From Aliivibrio sp. S4MY1 (GTDB taxonomy: Bacteria; Pseudomonadota; Gammaproteobacteria; Enterobacterales; Vibrionaceae), in the NCBI RefSeq assembly GCF_028765545.1, contig NZ_JARACP010000014.1, positions 28,498 through 92,497 of the forward strand: a stretch of 64,000 nt of DNA, read 5' to 3'. The translations under genes and the position numbers were made by a program. Of this stretch, positions 39,838-52,401 are shown piece by piece (the stretch's first letter is position 1; every line of letters starts with the position of its first letter). Below the pieces are notes generated by a model, which worked only from the letters and a program-made list of their open reading frames with translations, did no database searches and was not told where the DNA came from.

Positions 39838-39899
39838 GTTTATACTCACTCTAGGCATGCTCTCTGAAACATACCATTCTTCAGAGAGCATTACGTTAC

Positions 39900-42809
39900 T
39901 TAATTATGGCTCACTACAATTAGACGTAATGAATCTAATTGGACTTGTGCTTTACCAATATAACCAGATAATTCGCTGATTTGAGTTTCAATTTGAGTTA
40001 ACTCTTCATCACGAATATTTGGGTTTACTGCTTTTAATGCTTGTAAGCGTTCTAGCTCTGCATTTAAGGCATTTTTCATCTCAGTATTCGCATCAACACG
40101 AACCGCTTCAATACGATCTTCAATACTTACTTCAGCCTTATCAATTAACGCATGAATTTCTTTTTGTACCGAATTGACAAGCTTACTTGCCATATGACGG
40201 TTTACAGGGCTTAACTGACGGTTAAAGCTTTCAAACTCAACTTGAGCAGATAAGTCATTCCCTTTACCATCCATCATTAGGCGGATCGGTGTTTTCGGTA
40301 AGAAGCGACCAATGCCACTTTGCTTAGGCGCTTGTGCATCCACCACATAAACGAGTTCAAGCAATAATGTTCCTGCAGGTAGCGCTTTATTTTTCAATAA
40401 AGAAACCGCTGTAGCCCCTACTCCTTCAGTTAATACTAAATCAATACCACCTTGGATCATTGGGTGCTCCCAGCTGATCAAGTTCATGTCTTCACGAGAC
40501 AATGCTGTTTCACGATCAAAGGTAATGGTACAACCTTCATAAGGTAAACCTGGGTAGCTCGATACCAACATGTTTTCTGCTGGTGTTACTACAATTGCGT
40601 TTTCACCTTTATCGTCTTGATTTAAACCAATGGTATCAAACAGATTTAAAGCAAAGTTAACCAGATTAGTATCACCATCGGTCGCTGCAATTTTCTCTGC
40701 AATCTCTTTTGCTTTATCGCCACCATTAGAATGCACTTCTAATAAACGGTCACGACCTTGCTCTAACTGGGCTTTTAGCTCTTTGTTTAATGCTGCTGAC
40801 TCTTCAATCAATGGCTCCAAACCATCTGATTTACCTGTCGCTAGAATTGAGATAATCGCATCTGAGAATTTATCATACACCGCACGTCCCGTTGGGCAGG
40901 TTTCACCAAAGGCATTCAAACCTTCATCAAACCAACGTGCTAGTAACTCTTGAGATGTACCTTGTAGGTACGGAACATGAATATCGATATCACGTTTTTG
41001 ACCAATACGATCCAAACGGCCAATACGTTGCTCAAGAAGATCTGGGTTAAACGGCAAATCAAACATGACAAGTTGATTAGCAAACTGGAAGTTACGACCT
41101 TCAGAGCCAATTTCAGAACAGATCAGAACCTGTGCGCCGCCTTCTTCTTGTGCGAAATAAGCGGCTGCTTTATCACGCTCAATGATAGACATGCCTTCAT
41201 GGAAAACCGTACCACGAATACCTTCACGCTCACGCAGTGCTTGCTCTAATTGCAATGCAGTGGAAGCACGAGATGCAATAATTAGCACCTTCTCATTACG
41301 GTTTTCTTTTAGTAATTCAAGTAACCAGTTAACACGTGGATCAAACTGCCACCACGTCGCACTATCACCTTCGAACTCTTGGAAGATCTCTTCTGGATAA
41401 AGCATCTTCATCGCACGCGCTTCATCCGTCATGCGACCGCCCATCATCGTTGCCACACGCATAGACGTTGCATACTGAGAAGGTAAAGGCATTGGCATTA
41501 AATTAAGATTACGCTGTGGGAAACCTTTAATCGCAGCACGAGTATTACGGAATAGCACTCGACCTGTACCATGGCGATCCATTAAATTATCAACTAACTC
41601 TTGACGAGCTTGCGCTTGCTCTTCTTCAGAAGTTGAGGACTCAATAATTCTAAACAGAGGTTCCGCATCTTGCTCAGAAAGCAGATCTGCAATGCGATTT
41701 TTAGATTCGTTAGATAGCGTATCACCACTCATTAATGCGGTAACCGCATCAGCAACAGGTTGATATTGGCGCTCTTCTTCAACAAACGCATCGTAATCAT
41801 AGAAACGATCAGGATCTAACAAACGTAAGCGAGCAAAGTGACTTTCATGGCCTAATTGCTCTGGTGTTGCAGTTAGCAGTAAAACACCTGCAGTCTCTTC
41901 TGCAATTGCTTCAATTACTTGGTATTCACGACTTGGTTTAGTTTGGTTCCACTCAAGGTGATGCGCTTCATCGACCACAAGTAAATCCCAATCCGCTTCA
42001 ACAACTTGTTCGAAACGACGCTTACTCTTACGAATAAAATCTAATGAACACAATACAAACTGCGCAGTATCAAATGGGTTTTCAGAATCGGCATAAGCTT
42101 CAACGCAACGTTCTTCATCAAAGATAGAAAAATGCAGGTTAAAACGACGCATCATTTCAACTAACCACTGATGCTGTAGTGTTTCAGGAACCACGATTAA
42201 CACACGCTCAGCACGGCCAGACAGCACTTGCTGGTGAATGATCATACCCGCTTCAATCGTTTTACCTAGACCAACTTCATCAGCCAATAAAACTCGTGGC
42301 GCATAACGACGGCCCACTTCGTGTGCAATGAATAACTGGTGCGGAATTAAGCCTGCACGCATACCACACAAACCACGCATTGGGTTTTTATGTTGTTCGT
42401 ATTGATTTTGCAGCGCACGGAAGCGCAGCGCAAAACGATCCATACGATCAATTTGACCTGCAAATAATTTATCTTGAGGCTTATTAAAGCGGATCTGATG
42501 GCTTAGTAATGTTTCACGAAGAACAACATTCGCTTCATCAGTATCGACACGAGTTCCGATATAAGTAAGTAGACCGCCATCTTCGATAACGTCTTCGACT
42601 TCAAGTGACCAGCCCTCATGGCTTTCAATTGTATCTCCCTTATTGAACATCACTCGGGTAACGGGTGCATCGTGTCTTGCGTATAAACGATTTTCTTCTG
42701 ATGCGGCAAAAAGTATCGATACGGTTCTATCGTCAACCGCAACTACGGTTCCTAAACCCAAATCACTTTCTGTATCACTGATCCAACGTTGGCCCAAAGC
42801 AAATGACAT
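39900..42809 (-). CDS. rapA: RNA polymerase recycling ATPase RapA (HepA)
   Basis: SWI2/SNF2 ATPase bound to RNA polymerase that releases stalled post-termination complexes. 969 residues from [20 protein letters not shown], almost identical in length to E. coli RapA (968). Two N-terminal KOW-like domains, [18 protein letters not shown] (Walker A), [14 protein letters not shown] (DEAH), [54 protein letters not shown] in the helicase C-terminal half, then the spacer and C-terminal coiled-coil domains. GAGGTGT gives a good ribosome-binding site about 8 bases before ATG 42809, so the extra six codons upstream are not used. Confidence 0.97.
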   Translation of the reverse strand: MSFALGQRWISDTESDLGLGTVVAVDDRTVSILFAASEENRLYARHDAPVTRVMFNKGDTIESHEGWSLEVEDVIEDGGLLTYIGTRVDTDEANVVLRETLLSHQIRFNKPQDKLFAGQIDRMDRFALRFRALQNQYEQHKNPMRGLCGMRAGLIPHQLFIAHEVGRRYAPRVLLADEVGLGKTIEAGMIIHQQVLSGRAERVLIVVPETLQHQWLVEMMRRFNLHFSIFDEERCVEAYADSENPFDTAQFVLCSLDFIRKSKRRFEQVVEADWDLLVVDEAHHLEWNQTKPSREYQVIEAIAEETAGVLLLTATPEQLGHESHFARLRLLDPDRFYDYDAFVEEERQYQPVADAVTALMSGDTLSNESKNRIADLLSEQDAEPLFRIIESSTSEEEQAQARQELVDNLMDRHGTGRVLFRNTRAAIKGFPQRNLNLMPMPLPSQYATSMRVATMMGGRMTDEARAMKMLYPEEIFQEFEGDSATWWQFDPRVNWLLELLKENRNEKVLIIASRASTALQLEQALREREGIRGTVFHEGMSIIERDKAAAYFAQEEGGAQVLICSEIGSEGRNFQFANQLVMFDLPFNPDLLEQRIGRLDRIGQKRDIDIHVPYLQGTSQELLARWFDEGLNAFGETCPTGRAVYDKFSDAIISILATGKSDGLEPLIEESAALNKELKAQLEQGRDRLLEVHSNGGDKAKEIAEKIAATDGDTNLVNFALNLFDTIGLNQDDKGENAIVVTPAENMLVSSYPGLPYEGCTITFDRETALSREDMNLISWEHPMIQGGIDLVLTEGVGATAVSLLKNKALPAGTLLLELVYVVDAQAPKQSGIGRFLPKTPIRLMMDGKGNDLSAQVEFESFNRQLSPVNRHMASKLVNSVQKEIHALIDKAEVSIEDRIEAVRVDANTEMKNALNAELERLQALKAVNPNIRDEELTQIETQISELSGYIGKAQVQLDSLRLIVVSHN

Positions 42810-42992
42810 AGTGGTAACACACCTCAAAATTAATTTATTTTATATAGAGTGAGAATTTTAGAACCAAGAATAACAGCCTAAAATGGCGAGGTTCAAAAGG
42901 GCGCTAATGTTACTGTATGACAGCACATAGGTCACGCCCATTTATCATAAAAATGAGTGTAGTAGATTATACTCAATTTGAGATGAAAAAGT

Positions 42993-43697
42993 TTATTTAA
43001 CGGCCTTTAAATAACTAACTAATTCTAATGGATGCTCTTGTATGGCGAGTGCCGACACTTCACCAAAACTCAATACTTTGTGCTGACATACAAAAGCATA
43101 ATGAGAAGCTAATGCCTTTGCATCTTGTAAGCTATGCGTCACCATTAAGACGGTTAATTGTTGCTCTTCAATCAAGCGCTGAATTAACCCGATCATTTCT
43201 TCTCTTAGCATAGGGTCAAGCGCTGAGAAGGGTTCATCTAATAATAAAACAGGTTTCTTTTGCACTAAACAACGAGCCAAAGCCACTCGCTGCTTTTGCC
43301 CGCCCGATAACTGCTCAGGTAAACGTTGTAATAACTCATCAACCCCTACCTGCTGAGCCGCTTGAATAACCCGTTTTTTTTCTGTTTCGTTTAAGCGTAG
43401 ATTAGGTTTAATACCCAAGCTAATATTATCGACAACAGAAAGGTGAGCGAATAAATTGTGTTCTTGAAATAGCATAGACAATGGACGTTGATGAGGTGCT
43501 TGTGACAGTAACGATTCATTGTTAATCGTAATATCACCCGATTCAGGGCTAATAAACCCCGCCAATAAACTTAGTAATGTACTTTTCCCCGCCCCACTTG
43601 GACCAAGAATTGCCACTACATCGCCTTTATTTACCTCTAAATCAAACTCAAATAATTCTGAATGATATCGGTATTTCACCTCTGAAAAGTTCAGCAT
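42993..43697 (-). CDS. thiQ: Thiamine ABC transporter, ATP-binding protein
   Basis: ATPase of the ThiBPQ importer for thiamine and thiamine pyrophosphate. 234 residues: Walker A LGPSGAGKSTLLSLLAGF, Q-loop LFQEHNLFAHLSV, ABC signature LSGGQKQRVALARCL, Walker B PVLLLDEPFSALDP and the H-loop VTHS. ATG overlaps the thiP stop by one base (TAATG). Last gene of thiBPQ, controlled by the TPP riboswitch upstream of thiB. Confidence 0.95.
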   Translation of the reverse strand: MLNFSEVKYRYHSELFEFDLEVNKGDVVAILGPSGAGKSTLLSLLAGFISPESGDITINNESLLSQAPHQRPLSMLFQEHNLFAHLSVVDNISLGIKPNLRLNETEKKRVIQAAQQVGVDELLQRLPEQLSGGQKQRVALARCLVQKKPVLLLDEPFSALDPMLREEMIGLIQRLIEEQQLTVLMVTHSLQDAKALASHYAFVCQHKVLSFGEVSALAIQEHPLELVSYLKAVK

Positions 43698-45334
43698 TAC
43701 AATTCACCTTTATGATTTTTTTTAGAGGAGAATAACCACTCTACGACACTAAACACACCAATACTTAATAACAACAGACTCAAAGAGACCACCGCGGCAG
43801 CTTCCATTTGATAGCTTCCTAATAATTGAAACAGATACAAAGGCAATGTTCGAAACTCTTGACTACCAAACAAAGCTATCGCACTTAAGTCACCAATCGA
43901 CATGATAAAGGCAATCGCAAAGGCATGAGCCATGGGTTTTCTTAATGCCCGCCATTCAATCAATCGAAAACGAGTAAAACCATAAAGCCCTAAACTGGCT
44001 GATAATAGTTGATACTGCTGCGCTATATGCAACAGAGGTTGAGCGAGTGTTTTTATCACATACGGCAAAGCCATCAGCGCATTCACCACAACAACTATCC
44101 AGATAGCCATTGAAAATACATCGGTTATGTTTCTCAATAACAAAAATAATCCAGTGCTAATCACCAAGCCTGGAGTGACTAAGATCATCGTTCCTATCAG
44201 ATCTAATTTATCTGCCCATAAGCATTTCTGTTTTAATCTTAATGCTCTAGTAGTGTGCAATAATATCACCCCAAACATCATCGCTAATACCGCAGCCCCT
44301 AAAGCGACTATCAATGAATTTGCCAGTGCTAACCAAAACTCCGGCGAACTAAACACCTTTATCAATTCTGAATTTAAGCCACTGAATACGACCATTAATA
44401 ATGGTGGTAATAAAAAAAATATTAATAAGATTATCCACCCTCTATCCCACCACTTCTCTTGTGTTGAATCTTGATACAACACAGCTTGAGCGATAGAAGC
44501 AGAATCAACAGCAAGCGATTTAGAAAAACGTTGAATAAATAAAGAAAGCACGCCACATAACAGCATCTGCCATAAAGCTAAAATAGCGCCCGACTGTAAA
44601 TCAAAATCAAATTTAATCGCTTGGTAAATAGCCAGTTCAATGGTGGTTGATTTTGGTCCTCCACCTAACGCCATTACCGTTGCAAAGCTGGTGAAACAAA
44701 GCATAAAAACTAAGCCTGCAACATGAGGTAACTGTTGCTTTACTCTCGGCCACGCTAATAAACGATATTTACTCCAACCCGTTAACCCTAAATGCGCCGC
44801 TAATTGGTGTTGCTCAGCAGGGATTGAATCTAAGCTTTGTAAAAATAAACGAGTTGCAAAAGGATAATTGAAAAAAACATGCGCGAGTAAAATGCCATTA
44901 AGGCCATAAATTGAAAATGGTAAAGAATAACCAAACCATTGAAATAGAGCAGCGATTAACCCGCTATTACCGTAAATAGAAAGTAGGCCAAAAACACCAA
45001 CCAATACAGGCAAAACAAGCGTGGTTGCACAAAGTTTAAGTAAGAGACTTCGTCCTTTAAATTGGCGACGTGATAACGCATATGCAGTAGGAATCGCCAA
45101 ACTGACACTGAACAACGTAGAAAGGAATGCTTGGTATAAGCTGAACTGAGTAATATAGCGATAATAAGGATCAAACCAAATTAAGCTTAAATCCAAACTT
45201 GGTGATGCTAAAAAGAGAGCGCTTATCGCCCCACCAACAAAGCCAATAATGACAATTGCGATTACATATCCCAATAAAGGAACAGAGTTATAAGAAGAAG
45301 TGTTTTTCATCATTGCCAAAAGAAAGGAGCACAT
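43697..45334 (-). CDS. thiP: Thiamine ABC transporter, permease
   Basis: Inner-membrane channel of ThiBPQ. 545 residues with about 12 TM segments: two tandem BinB-type permease domains, each with an EAA-like loop (SIPAEQHQLAAHLGLTGWSKYRLLAWP and the second-half QLLSASLGLYGFTRFRLIEW). AGGAG lies 5 bases before ATG 45334, which supports this start over the Met-Met eight codons in. The gap from the thiB stop is 19 bp. Confidence 0.93.
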   Translation of the reverse strand: MCSFLLAMMKNTSSYNSVPLLGYVIAIVIIGFVGGAISALFLASPSLDLSLIWFDPYYRYITQFSLYQAFLSTLFSVSLAIPTAYALSRRQFKGRSLLLKLCATTLVLPVLVGVFGLLSIYGNSGLIAALFQWFGYSLPFSIYGLNGILLAHVFFNYPFATRLFLQSLDSIPAEQHQLAAHLGLTGWSKYRLLAWPRVKQQLPHVAGLVFMLCFTSFATVMALGGGPKSTTIELAIYQAIKFDFDLQSGAILALWQMLLCGVLSLFIQRFSKSLAVDSASIAQAVLYQDSTQEKWWDRGWIILLIFFLLPPLLMVVFSGLNSELIKVFSSPEFWLALANSLIVALGAAVLAMMFGVILLHTTRALRLKQKCLWADKLDLIGTMILVTPGLVISTGLFLLLRNITDVFSMAIWIVVVVNALMALPYVIKTLAQPLLHIAQQYQLLSASLGLYGFTRFRLIEWRALRKPMAHAFAIAFIMSIGDLSAIALFGSQEFRTLPLYLFQLLGSYQMEAAAVVSLSLLLLSIGVFSVVEWLFSSKKNHKGEL

Positions 45335-45353
45335 CGGTACTCCTTATATCAAA

Positions 45354-46376
45354 TTAAAATGTTAAGGCGTGTTGCCACTCTCGGATCCATGATTTACGTT
45401 GCTGCGAGATCTCTTGAGAACTGAATGACAAGGCTTTGCTAGGAACCGTCAGGCTATCGAAACCTTGAGGTAGTACAACATCCGTCACAGGATACATCCA
45501 GTTTCCAGTTGGCATTGCTGATTGGAATTTATCGCTTAAGATAAACGCTAAGAATTCATCCGCCAGTGCATTATTTTTAGTATTTTTTACTTTAGCCGCT
45601 ACTTCAACTTGAGTGTAGTGCCCTTCAGAAAAATCAGCCGCTGCAAATTTGTCCTCCTTTTCTGCAATCAAGTGATACGCAGGAGAAGTGGTATAAGAGA
45701 GAACTAAATCAGACTCCCCTTCTAAGAACATACTGTAAGCTTCAGACCACCCTTTTGTAACAGTAACGGTTTTTTTCGCTAACTGCTTCCACGCTTGTGG
45801 TGCTTCATCACCATAAACCGATTTCATCCAAAGTAATAAACCTTGGCCCGGTGTTGATGTTCTTGGATCTTGATAAATCACCTTTAGATCATCACGCTGC
45901 TCGACTAGCTCTTTTAAGCTTTTAGGCGGATTTGCTACTTTTTCTTTATTATAAACAAACGCAAAGTAACCGAAATCATAAGGAACAAACGTAGTGTCAT
46001 TCCAACCACCCGGTAAAGTAACGGAATCAGTATTCACTTGATGCTGAGCTAATAGCCCTGTCGCTTTCGCTTCTGCCATTAAGTTGTTATCTAATCCTAA
46101 GACGATATCTGCTTTGGCATTTTTTCCTTCTAATCGAAGACGATTTAAAATAGACACACCATCATCAAGTGCAACCAAGTTTAAATCACAGCCACATTGC
46201 GCTTCAAAAGCCGCCTCAATCGTTGGGCCAGGGCCCCAATCAGCCGCAAAAGAATCATAAGTATAAACAGTTAACGTTTTGGTTTCTGCTGCTGAAACAG
46301 CAAAAGAAGTTGCCGCAGCAATAGCTAAGGCACTTGGTAATAGTTTAAGAGAAGAGGAAATAGAAAGAGTGTTCAT
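45354..46376 (-). CDS. thiB: Thiamine-binding periplasmic protein
   Basis: Receptor that delivers thiamine, TMP or TPP to ThiPQ. 340 residues with a signal peptide (about 1-29; FAVSAAETK) and the family start KTLTVYTYDSFAADWGPGPTIEAAFE, ALDDGVSILNRLRLEG and PYDFGYFAFVYNKEKV. First gene of thiBPQ. Its leader, about 60 bases between aptamer and ATG, contains an AAAAGGATG ribosome site that can be hidden by the complementary ACATCCT just after the aptamer. Confidence 0.95.
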   Translation of the reverse strand: MNTLSISSSLKLLPSALAIAAATSFAVSAAETKTLTVYTYDSFAADWGPGPTIEAAFEAQCGCDLNLVALDDGVSILNRLRLEGKNAKADIVLGLDNNLMAEAKATGLLAQHQVNTDSVTLPGGWNDTTFVPYDFGYFAFVYNKEKVANPPKSLKELVEQRDDLKVIYQDPRTSTPGQGLLLWMKSVYGDEAPQAWKQLAKKTVTVTKGWSEAYSMFLEGESDLVLSYTTSPAYHLIAEKEDKFAAADFSEGHYTQVEVAAKVKNTKNNALADEFLAFILSDKFQSAMPTGNWMYPVTDVVLPQGFDSLTVPSKALSFSSQEISQQRKSWIREWQHALTF

Positions 46377-46439
46377 TGTGTGCGCTTACATCCTTTTGAG
46401 CGGCACAGAATTAAGGTGATATTCTCTAGGAGGATGTCA

Positions 46440-46564
46440 TCTCAATCCCTACGCCAGCATTATCTGAGTCAGGTAGTACGGGTTTAAGTAAGTATTATCC
46501 AATCCTTACTAATCTCAGCGAATACCTACTAAAAAAAGCTGGTATCTATTGCTCCCCGATGAGA
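46440..46564 (-). promoter_or_regulatory. TPP riboswitch (THI element) of thiBPQ
   Basis: On the minus strand the two conserved THI-box parts are clear: GCTGAGAT (around 46518) and ACCTGACTCAGATAATGC followed by TGGCGTAGGGA. P1 can form between TCTCATC (46564-46558) and GATTGAGA (46447-46440). Just downstream ACATCCT (46437-46431) is complementary to AGGATGT (46394-46388), which contains the thiB ribosome-binding site. This points to control at translation initiation: with TPP bound the site is hidden and import is off. A possible promoter, TGGCTC-17-TACAAT, lies just upstream near 46580-46605. Confidence 0.93.
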
Positions 46565-46627
46565 AGCGATATTGTATGTGTGAATCAAGCAATGAGCCAG
46601 AGGTTTTCTCTAAGCATATTGATTATA

Positions 46628-47248
46628 TCAACGGTGATCGTATCCCCAACGTGGAACTAATCCTTGCTCAACCCCAAGGTGGTCCAAAATTCTCGCCACC
46701 ATAAAATCAATTAAGTCTTCTATTGATTGAGGTTGATGATAAAAACCCGGGGCTGCCGGCATGATTGTCGCACCCATTTGAGATAGCTTTAACATATTCT
46801 CTAGATGTAATGTAGAAAATGGCGTTTCACGAACAACAAGAATCAGTTGTCCTCGTTCTTTTAACACCACATCCGCAGCACGCTCTATTAAGTTATCTGA
46901 AATACCATGAGCAATTGATGCCACACTCCCTGCCGAGCATGGACACACTATCATTTGTTTTGGTGCAGCAGAACCAGAAGCAACTGGAGAGAACCAATCT
47001 TCTTTGCCACACACGGTTAAATTATCCGCATTACAACCAAGGCGCTCAACTAAGGCAGCCTTCATTGCATCAGGGCCGCTTGGGAGCTTCAAATTATGCT
47101 CTGTCGCCATCACCACACGAGCCGCTGACGATATTAAAAAATAAACGTGATAATCTGCCGCCAATAAACATTCAAGCAAGCGTAGACCATAGGGCGCACC
47201 AGATGCGCCTGTCATTGCTAAAGTAATCGATCTCTTTTCAGATTTCAT
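46628..47248 (-). CDS. ubiX: Flavin prenyltransferase UbiX
   Basis: Joins dimethylallyl phosphate to reduced FMN to make prenylated FMN, cofactor of the UbiD decarboxylase in ubiquinone synthesis. 206 residues: [19 protein letters not shown] (FMN-binding start), [55 protein letters not shown] and [17 protein letters not shown]. It overlaps mpl by 4 bases (ATGA), an arrangement in which cell-wall recycling and quinone genes share a transcript. Confidence 0.95.
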   Translation of the reverse strand: MKSEKRSITLAMTGASGAPYGLRLLECLLAADYHVYFLISSAARVVMATEHNLKLPSGPDAMKAALVERLGCNADNLTVCGKEDWFSPVASGSAAPKQMIVCPCSAGSVASIAHGISDNLIERAADVVLKERGQLILVVRETPFSTLHLENMLKLSQMGATIMPAAPGFYHQPQSIEDLIDFMVARILDHLGVEQGLVPRWGYDHR

Positions 47249-48600
47249 TGTTGGTTTAACTTCTCAAGTAATTTTCCGTGAATGCCTTCAAAACCACCGT
47301 TACTCATTACCAATATTTGATCGCCCGGTTGCGCTTCGGCCACAATCATATCCACAAAAACATCAATATTGTTATGAGTATAAGCAGGCTGAGTACATTG
47401 CTGTGCAACCTCATCAACAGACCAAGAAATATTGTCTGGTTGAAACAGGTAAACCGCATCAGCCGCCTGTAAAGAGGCCGCTAATGTGTCTTTGTGCACC
47501 CCGAGTTTCATGGTACTTGAACGTGGCTCTAATACCGCGATAATTTTCTTATCACCCACTTTATTACGTAGACCACCTAAAGTGAGATCAATCGCAGTGG
47601 GATGATGAGCAAAATCATCATAAACCGTCACTCCATTCACCTCACCTTTGAACTCAAGGCGACGCTTAGTATTAATAAACTTACCTAACGCTTCACAAGC
47701 TAAATCAGGAGTAACACCAACATGTCGAGCAGAAGCGACAACCATCAATGCATTACTGACATTATGATCACCGACTAAACTCCAATTAACTTGCCCTACA
47801 TTCTCACCTTCAAAATAGACATCAAATACGCTGCCATCTTTTTCTAGCTTTATAGCCTTCCACTGACCATCTTCGCCTGTAAATTCAAGCTCGCTCCAGC
47901 AACCTTGATCTAACACTTGCTCAAGTGGTTTATCTAATTTTGGTGCAAAAATACGACCTGTACTTGGAACCGTTCTAATTAAATGATGAAATTGACGTTG
48001 AATTGCAGCAAGATCATCAAAAATATCAGCATGATCAAACTCTAAATTATTTAATACAAGGGTACGTGGGCGATAATGAACAAACTTAGAACGCTTATCA
48101 AAAAAAGCACTGTCATACTCATCTGCTTCGACCACAAAAAACATACTTTCGCCTAATCGAGCCGACTCTCCGAAATTACCAAGTACACCACCGACTAAAA
48201 AACCTGGCTTATAACCGCATTCTTCAAGTACCCATGTCAACATACTTGCCGTGGTTGTTTTACCATGAGTACCAGCAACTGCCATCACCCAACGATCTTG
48301 CAACAAAAACTCTTGCAACCATTGTGGGCCTGAAGTGTATTTCAGGTTCTTATCTAAGACATACTCAACACATGGATTTCCACGACTCATTGCATTACCA
48401 ATTACGACAAGGTCTGGCGCGGGGTCTAACTGACTCGGATCAAATCCTTGGATAATCTCAATGCCTTGAGATTCTAATAACGTGCTCATTGGAGGATAAA
48501 CGTTAGCATCGCACCCAGTGACTTTATGCCCAAGCTGACGGGCTAATGTTGCAGCACCTCCCATGAAGGTGCCACAGATACCAAGGATATGAATATGCAT
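47245..48600 (-). CDS. mpl: UDP-N-acetylmuramate:L-alanyl-gamma-D-glutamyl-meso-diaminopimelate ligase
   Basis: Recycles murein tripeptide by ligating it directly to UDP-MurNAc. 451 residues from [18 protein letters not shown] Mur-ligase fold with [14 protein letters not shown] (ATP site, about 108-121), [30 protein letters not shown] and a C-terminal [11 protein letters not shown]. The GTFMGG start and FDKRSKF distinguish Mpl from MurC. The frame extends 14 codons upstream, but homologues begin MHIHILG. Confidence 0.96.
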   Translation of the reverse strand: MHIHILGICGTFMGGAATLARQLGHKVTGCDANVYPPMSTLLESQGIEIIQGFDPSQLDPAPDLVVIGNAMSRGNPCVEYVLDKNLKYTSGPQWLQEFLLQDRWVMAVAGTHGKTTTASMLTWVLEECGYKPGFLVGGVLGNFGESARLGESMFFVVEADEYDSAFFDKRSKFVHYRPRTLVLNNLEFDHADIFDDLAAIQRQFHHLIRTVPSTGRIFAPKLDKPLEQVLDQGCWSELEFTGEDGQWKAIKLEKDGSVFDVYFEGENVGQVNWSLVGDHNVSNALMVVASARHVGVTPDLACEALGKFINTKRRLEFKGEVNGVTVYDDFAHHPTAIDLTLGGLRNKVGDKKIIAVLEPRSSTMKLGVHKDTLAASLQAADAVYLFQPDNISWSVDEVAQQCTQPAYTHNNIDVFVDMIVAEAQPGDQILVMSNGGFEGIHGKLLEKLNQQ

Positions 48601-48785
48601 AATTACAACCGTCTTATTTATTAAATTAGTAAGCAACTTCAATTCAAAGTTACTTCAATACTCTTAAAAAGTTCTATGTTATAGAATGAATTACAGCAAA
48701 CAGTAACACAACCACTGTAAAAATAAATCAGTACCTAACCCTACTTACCATTGATATCAAATAACAGAGAATTAAAGGAATAACT

Positions 48786-49796
48786 ATGTCTGAAATAAGA
48801 ACCCTCGGTGAATTTATTGTTGCCAAGCAACATGACTTCCCTCATGCAAGTGGAGAGCTTTCTTCCCTTATTGGTTCAATTAAATTGGCTGCTAAAATTG
48901 TAAACCGTGAGATAAATAAAGCGGGGCTGGTTGATATCACTGGTGCTTCGGGTGAAGAAAATGTTCAGGGAGAACAGCAACAAAAGCTCGATCTTTACGC
49001 CAATGATAAATTCAAGGCGGCATTAGAAAATCGTGGGCAAGTTTGTGGTGTTGCAAGTGAAGAAGAAGATGAAGCTGTCGCATTTAATAAAGCATTAAAT
49101 AAAGACGCTAAATACGTGGTATTAATGGACCCACTAGATGGGTCATCAAATATTGATGTTAATGTATCTGTAGGGACTATTTTCTCTATTTATCGCCGTA
49201 TTTCACCGATTGGTACGCCTCCTACAGAAGAAGATTTCCTACAACCAGGAAGCCAACAAGTTGCTGCAGGTTATATTATTTATGGTTCATCAACCATGTT
49301 GGTATATAGCACAGGAAATGGCGTTCATGGCTTTACCTATGACCCATCGCTTGGTGTCTTCTGTTTGTCTCATGAAGATATGAAGATCCCTAAAGATGGT
49401 AATATTTATTCTATCAACGAAGGGAACTACATCCGCTTTCCTGAAGGGATAAAACAATACTTAAAATACTGCCAAGAAATAAGGCCTGAAGATAATCGAC
49501 CATATACATCTCGTTATATTGGTTCTTTAGTTGCTGACTTCCATAGAAATTTATTAAAAGGCGGTATTTATCTTTACCCAAGCACTCAAGCTTACCCAAA
49601 TGGAAAGCTACGACTACTTTATGAATGCAACCCTATGGCAATGTTGATTGAAGAAGCAGGAGGTAAGGCGACAGATGGTGAGCAGCGTATTCTTGATATT
49701 AAACCTACAGAATTACATCAACGAGTGCCTTTCTTCGTTGGCTCAAGCAACATGGTAGATAAAGTGCAGGACTTTCTTGATGAGTGGCAAGAATAG
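48786..49796 (+). CDS. fbp: Fructose-1,6-bisphosphatase class 1
   Basis: Gluconeogenic hydrolysis of fructose 1,6-bisphosphate. 336 residues: [19 protein letters not shown] near the N-terminus, the metal-site signature [22 protein letters not shown] (about 117-138), [28 protein letters not shown] and a [14 protein letters not shown]-terminal signature. TTAAAGGAATAACT before the ATG is a good ribosome-binding site. Single gene, divergent from mpl and convergent with the alpha operon. Confidence 0.98.
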   Translation: MSEIRTLGEFIVAKQHDFPHASGELSSLIGSIKLAAKIVNREINKAGLVDITGASGEENVQGEQQQKLDLYANDKFKAALENRGQVCGVASEEEDEAVAFNKALNKDAKYVVLMDPLDGSSNIDVNVSVGTIFSIYRRISPIGTPPTEEDFLQPGSQQVAAGYIIYGSSTMLVYSTGNGVHGFTYDPSLGVFCLSHEDMKIPKDGNIYSINEGNYIRFPEGIKQYLKYCQEIRPEDNRPYTSRYIGSLVADFHRNLLKGGIYLYPSTQAYPNGKLRLLYECNPMAMLIEEAGGKATDGEQRILDIKPTELHQRVPFFVGSSNMVDKVQDFLDEWQE

Positions 49797-49861
49797 CCAT
49801 CAAAATATTTGAATTGATGAAGTAATACGAAATTTCATTTAAACAACATAGTACAAAAACA

Positions 49862-49891
49862 AAAAAACCGAGTCCTAGGACTCGGTTTTTT
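49862..49891. terminator. bidirectional terminator, fbp / alpha operon
   Basis: A fully palindromic 30 bases: A-run, CCGAGTCC, GGACTCGG, T-run. It ends fbp (+) and the ribosomal alpha operon after rplQ (-). Confidence 0.95.
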
Positions 49892-49908
49892 CTTGAAACT
49901 ACTTCTGA

Positions 49909-50292
<384 letters not shown>

Positions 50293-50325
50293 CTAATCCT
50301 TCTAACTAGATAATTAGTGAACTGA

Positions 50326-51315
50326 TTAATCTTCAGCGATAGACGCTGGTGGCCAGTTCTCTAGGCGCATGCCTAAAGAAAGACCACGTGAAGCTAGAAC
50401 ATCTTTAATTTCAGTTAAAGACTTCTTACCAAGGTTTGGCGTTTTAAGTAGCTCAACCTCAGTGCGCTGCACCAGATCACCAATGTAGTGAATCGCTTCT
50501 GCTTTCAAACAGTTAGCAGAGCGAACCGTTAGTTCAAGATCGTCTACAGGACGCAGTAGGATCGGATCGAACTCTGGCTTTTCTTCTTTCTCTTCAGGAA
50601 CTCGTACATCACGAAGATCTACAAATGCATCCAGTTGCTCAGCTAAAATTGTAGCTGCACGACGGATAGCTTCCTCAGGATCAAGCGTACCATTTGTTTC
50701 CATATCGATAACAAGCTTGTCTAAGTCAGTACGTTGCTCAACACGTGCCGCTTCAACCGAGTAAGAAATTTTATCTACTGGGCTGTAAGTTGCATCGATA
50801 AGCAGACGACCAATTGGACGCTCATCTTCTTCAGTATGGATACGCGCTGTTGACGGTACATAGCCGCGACCACGCTCTACCTTGATTCTCATGCTAATTT
50901 CAGCATTGTCATCAGTTAAGTGGCAGATTACATGCTCTGGGTTCGCAATCTCAACATCACCATCATGGGTGATGTCACCTGCAACAACAGGGCCTGCACC
51001 AGACTTGTTAAGAGTAATGATAACTTCATCTTTACCCTCAACCTTAACGGCAAGGCCTTTAAGGTTTAGAAGGATTTCAAGGATATCTTCCTGAACACCT
51101 TCTTTGGTGCTGTACTCATGTAATACGCCTTCGATTTCTACTTCAGTTACGGCACAACCCGGCATTGAAGATAGTAAAATACGACGTAGAGCGTTACCTA
51201 GAGTGTGGCCGAAACCACGCTCTAACGGCTCAAGAGTTACTTTTGCGTGAGTCATGCTAACTTGTTCAATGTCAACAAGACGCGGCTTTAGAAATTCTGT
51301 TACAGAACCCTGCAT
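50326..51315 (-). CDS. rpoA: RNA polymerase subunit alpha
   Basis: 329 residues. The N-terminal dimerisation domain has [26 protein letters not shown] and the C-terminal DNA- and activator-binding domain (about 250-329) has [27 protein letters not shown]. An acidic linker ([17 protein letters not shown]) joins them. Encoded within the ribosomal alpha operon, so polymerase and ribosome supply are tied. Confidence 0.99.
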   Translation of the reverse strand: MQGSVTEFLKPRLVDIEQVSMTHAKVTLEPLERGFGHTLGNALRRILLSSMPGCAVTEVEIEGVLHEYSTKEGVQEDILEILLNLKGLAVKVEGKDEVIITLNKSGAGPVVAGDITHDGDVEIANPEHVICHLTDDNAEISMRIKVERGRGYVPSTARIHTEEDERPIGRLLIDATYSPVDKISYSVEAARVEQRTDLDKLVIDMETNGTLDPEEAIRRAATILAEQLDAFVDLRDVRVPEEKEEKPEFDPILLRPVDDLELTVRSANCLKAEAIHYIGDLVQRTEVELLKTPNLGKKSLTEIKDVLASRGLSLGMRLENWPPASIAED

Positions 51316-51338
51316 TGTGTCCTCTCTTTATTTAAGCC

Positions 51339-51959
51339 TTACTTAGAGTAAAGCTCGACGATCAAGTGTTCGTTGATGTCGGCAGACAAATCAGAACGTT
51401 CAGGAAGACGCTTAAACGTACCTTCCATTTTGCCAGCATCTACTTCAATCCAAGTTGGTTTTTCGCGTTGTTCAGCAACTTCTAGAGCAGCTTTAATACG
51501 TGATTGCTGTTTAGCTTTTTCACGAATAGAAACAACATCGTTCGCCGCAACTTTGAAAGAAGGAACGTTAACTACTTTACCATTAACTAGAATAGACTTA
51601 TGGCTAACTAGTTGACGAGATTCAGCACGTGTAGCGCCAAAGCCCATACGGTAAACTACGTTATCTAGACGACCTTCAAGAAGTTGAAGTAGGTTTTCAC
51701 CAGTGTTGCCTTTAATACGAGCAGCATCTTTGTAGTAGTTACGGAATTGTTTTTCTAGAACGCCGTACATACGACGAACTTTTTGCTTCTCACGAAGCTG
51801 AACGCCATATTCAGATAGACGACCGCGACGAGCGCCGTGTACACCTGGAGCGTTATCAATTTTACACTTGGTATCGATCGCACGTACACCAGATTTAAGG
51901 AATAAATCTGTGCCTTCGCGACGGCTAAGCTTCAGCTTAGGACCCAAATATCTTGCCAT
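51339..51959 (-). CDS. rpsD: 30S ribosomal protein S4
   Basis: 206 residues beginning [19 protein letters not shown], with the S4 RNA-binding domain ([22 protein letters not shown] onward, about 95-155). Primary 16S-binding protein and, in E. coli, the translational repressor of this operon acting at the rpsM leader, whose pseudoknot is present here. The zinc cysteines of some S4 forms are absent. Confidence 0.99.
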   Translation of the reverse strand: MARYLGPKLKLSRREGTDLFLKSGVRAIDTKCKIDNAPGVHGARRGRLSEYGVQLREKQKVRRMYGVLEKQFRNYYKDAARIKGNTGENLLQLLEGRLDNVVYRMGFGATRAESRQLVSHKSILVNGKVVNVPSFKVAANDVVSIREKAKQQSRIKAALEVAEQREKPTWIEVDAGKMEGTFKRLPERSDLSADINEHLIVELYSK

Positions 51960-51990
51960 GTTCTTTCTCCAATATTCCTAGAAACGAAAC

Positions 51991-52401
<411 letters not shown>

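Noticed and set aside
39838..39891. 18-codon N-terminal extension of rluA
   Set aside because: An ATG exists at 39891, but the extension is not part of the RluA family and has no good ribosome-binding site. I cannot fully exclude it.
46819..47226. 135-codon open frame antisense to ubiX
   Set aside because: No ribosome-binding site or family match; ubiX on the minus strand is unambiguous.
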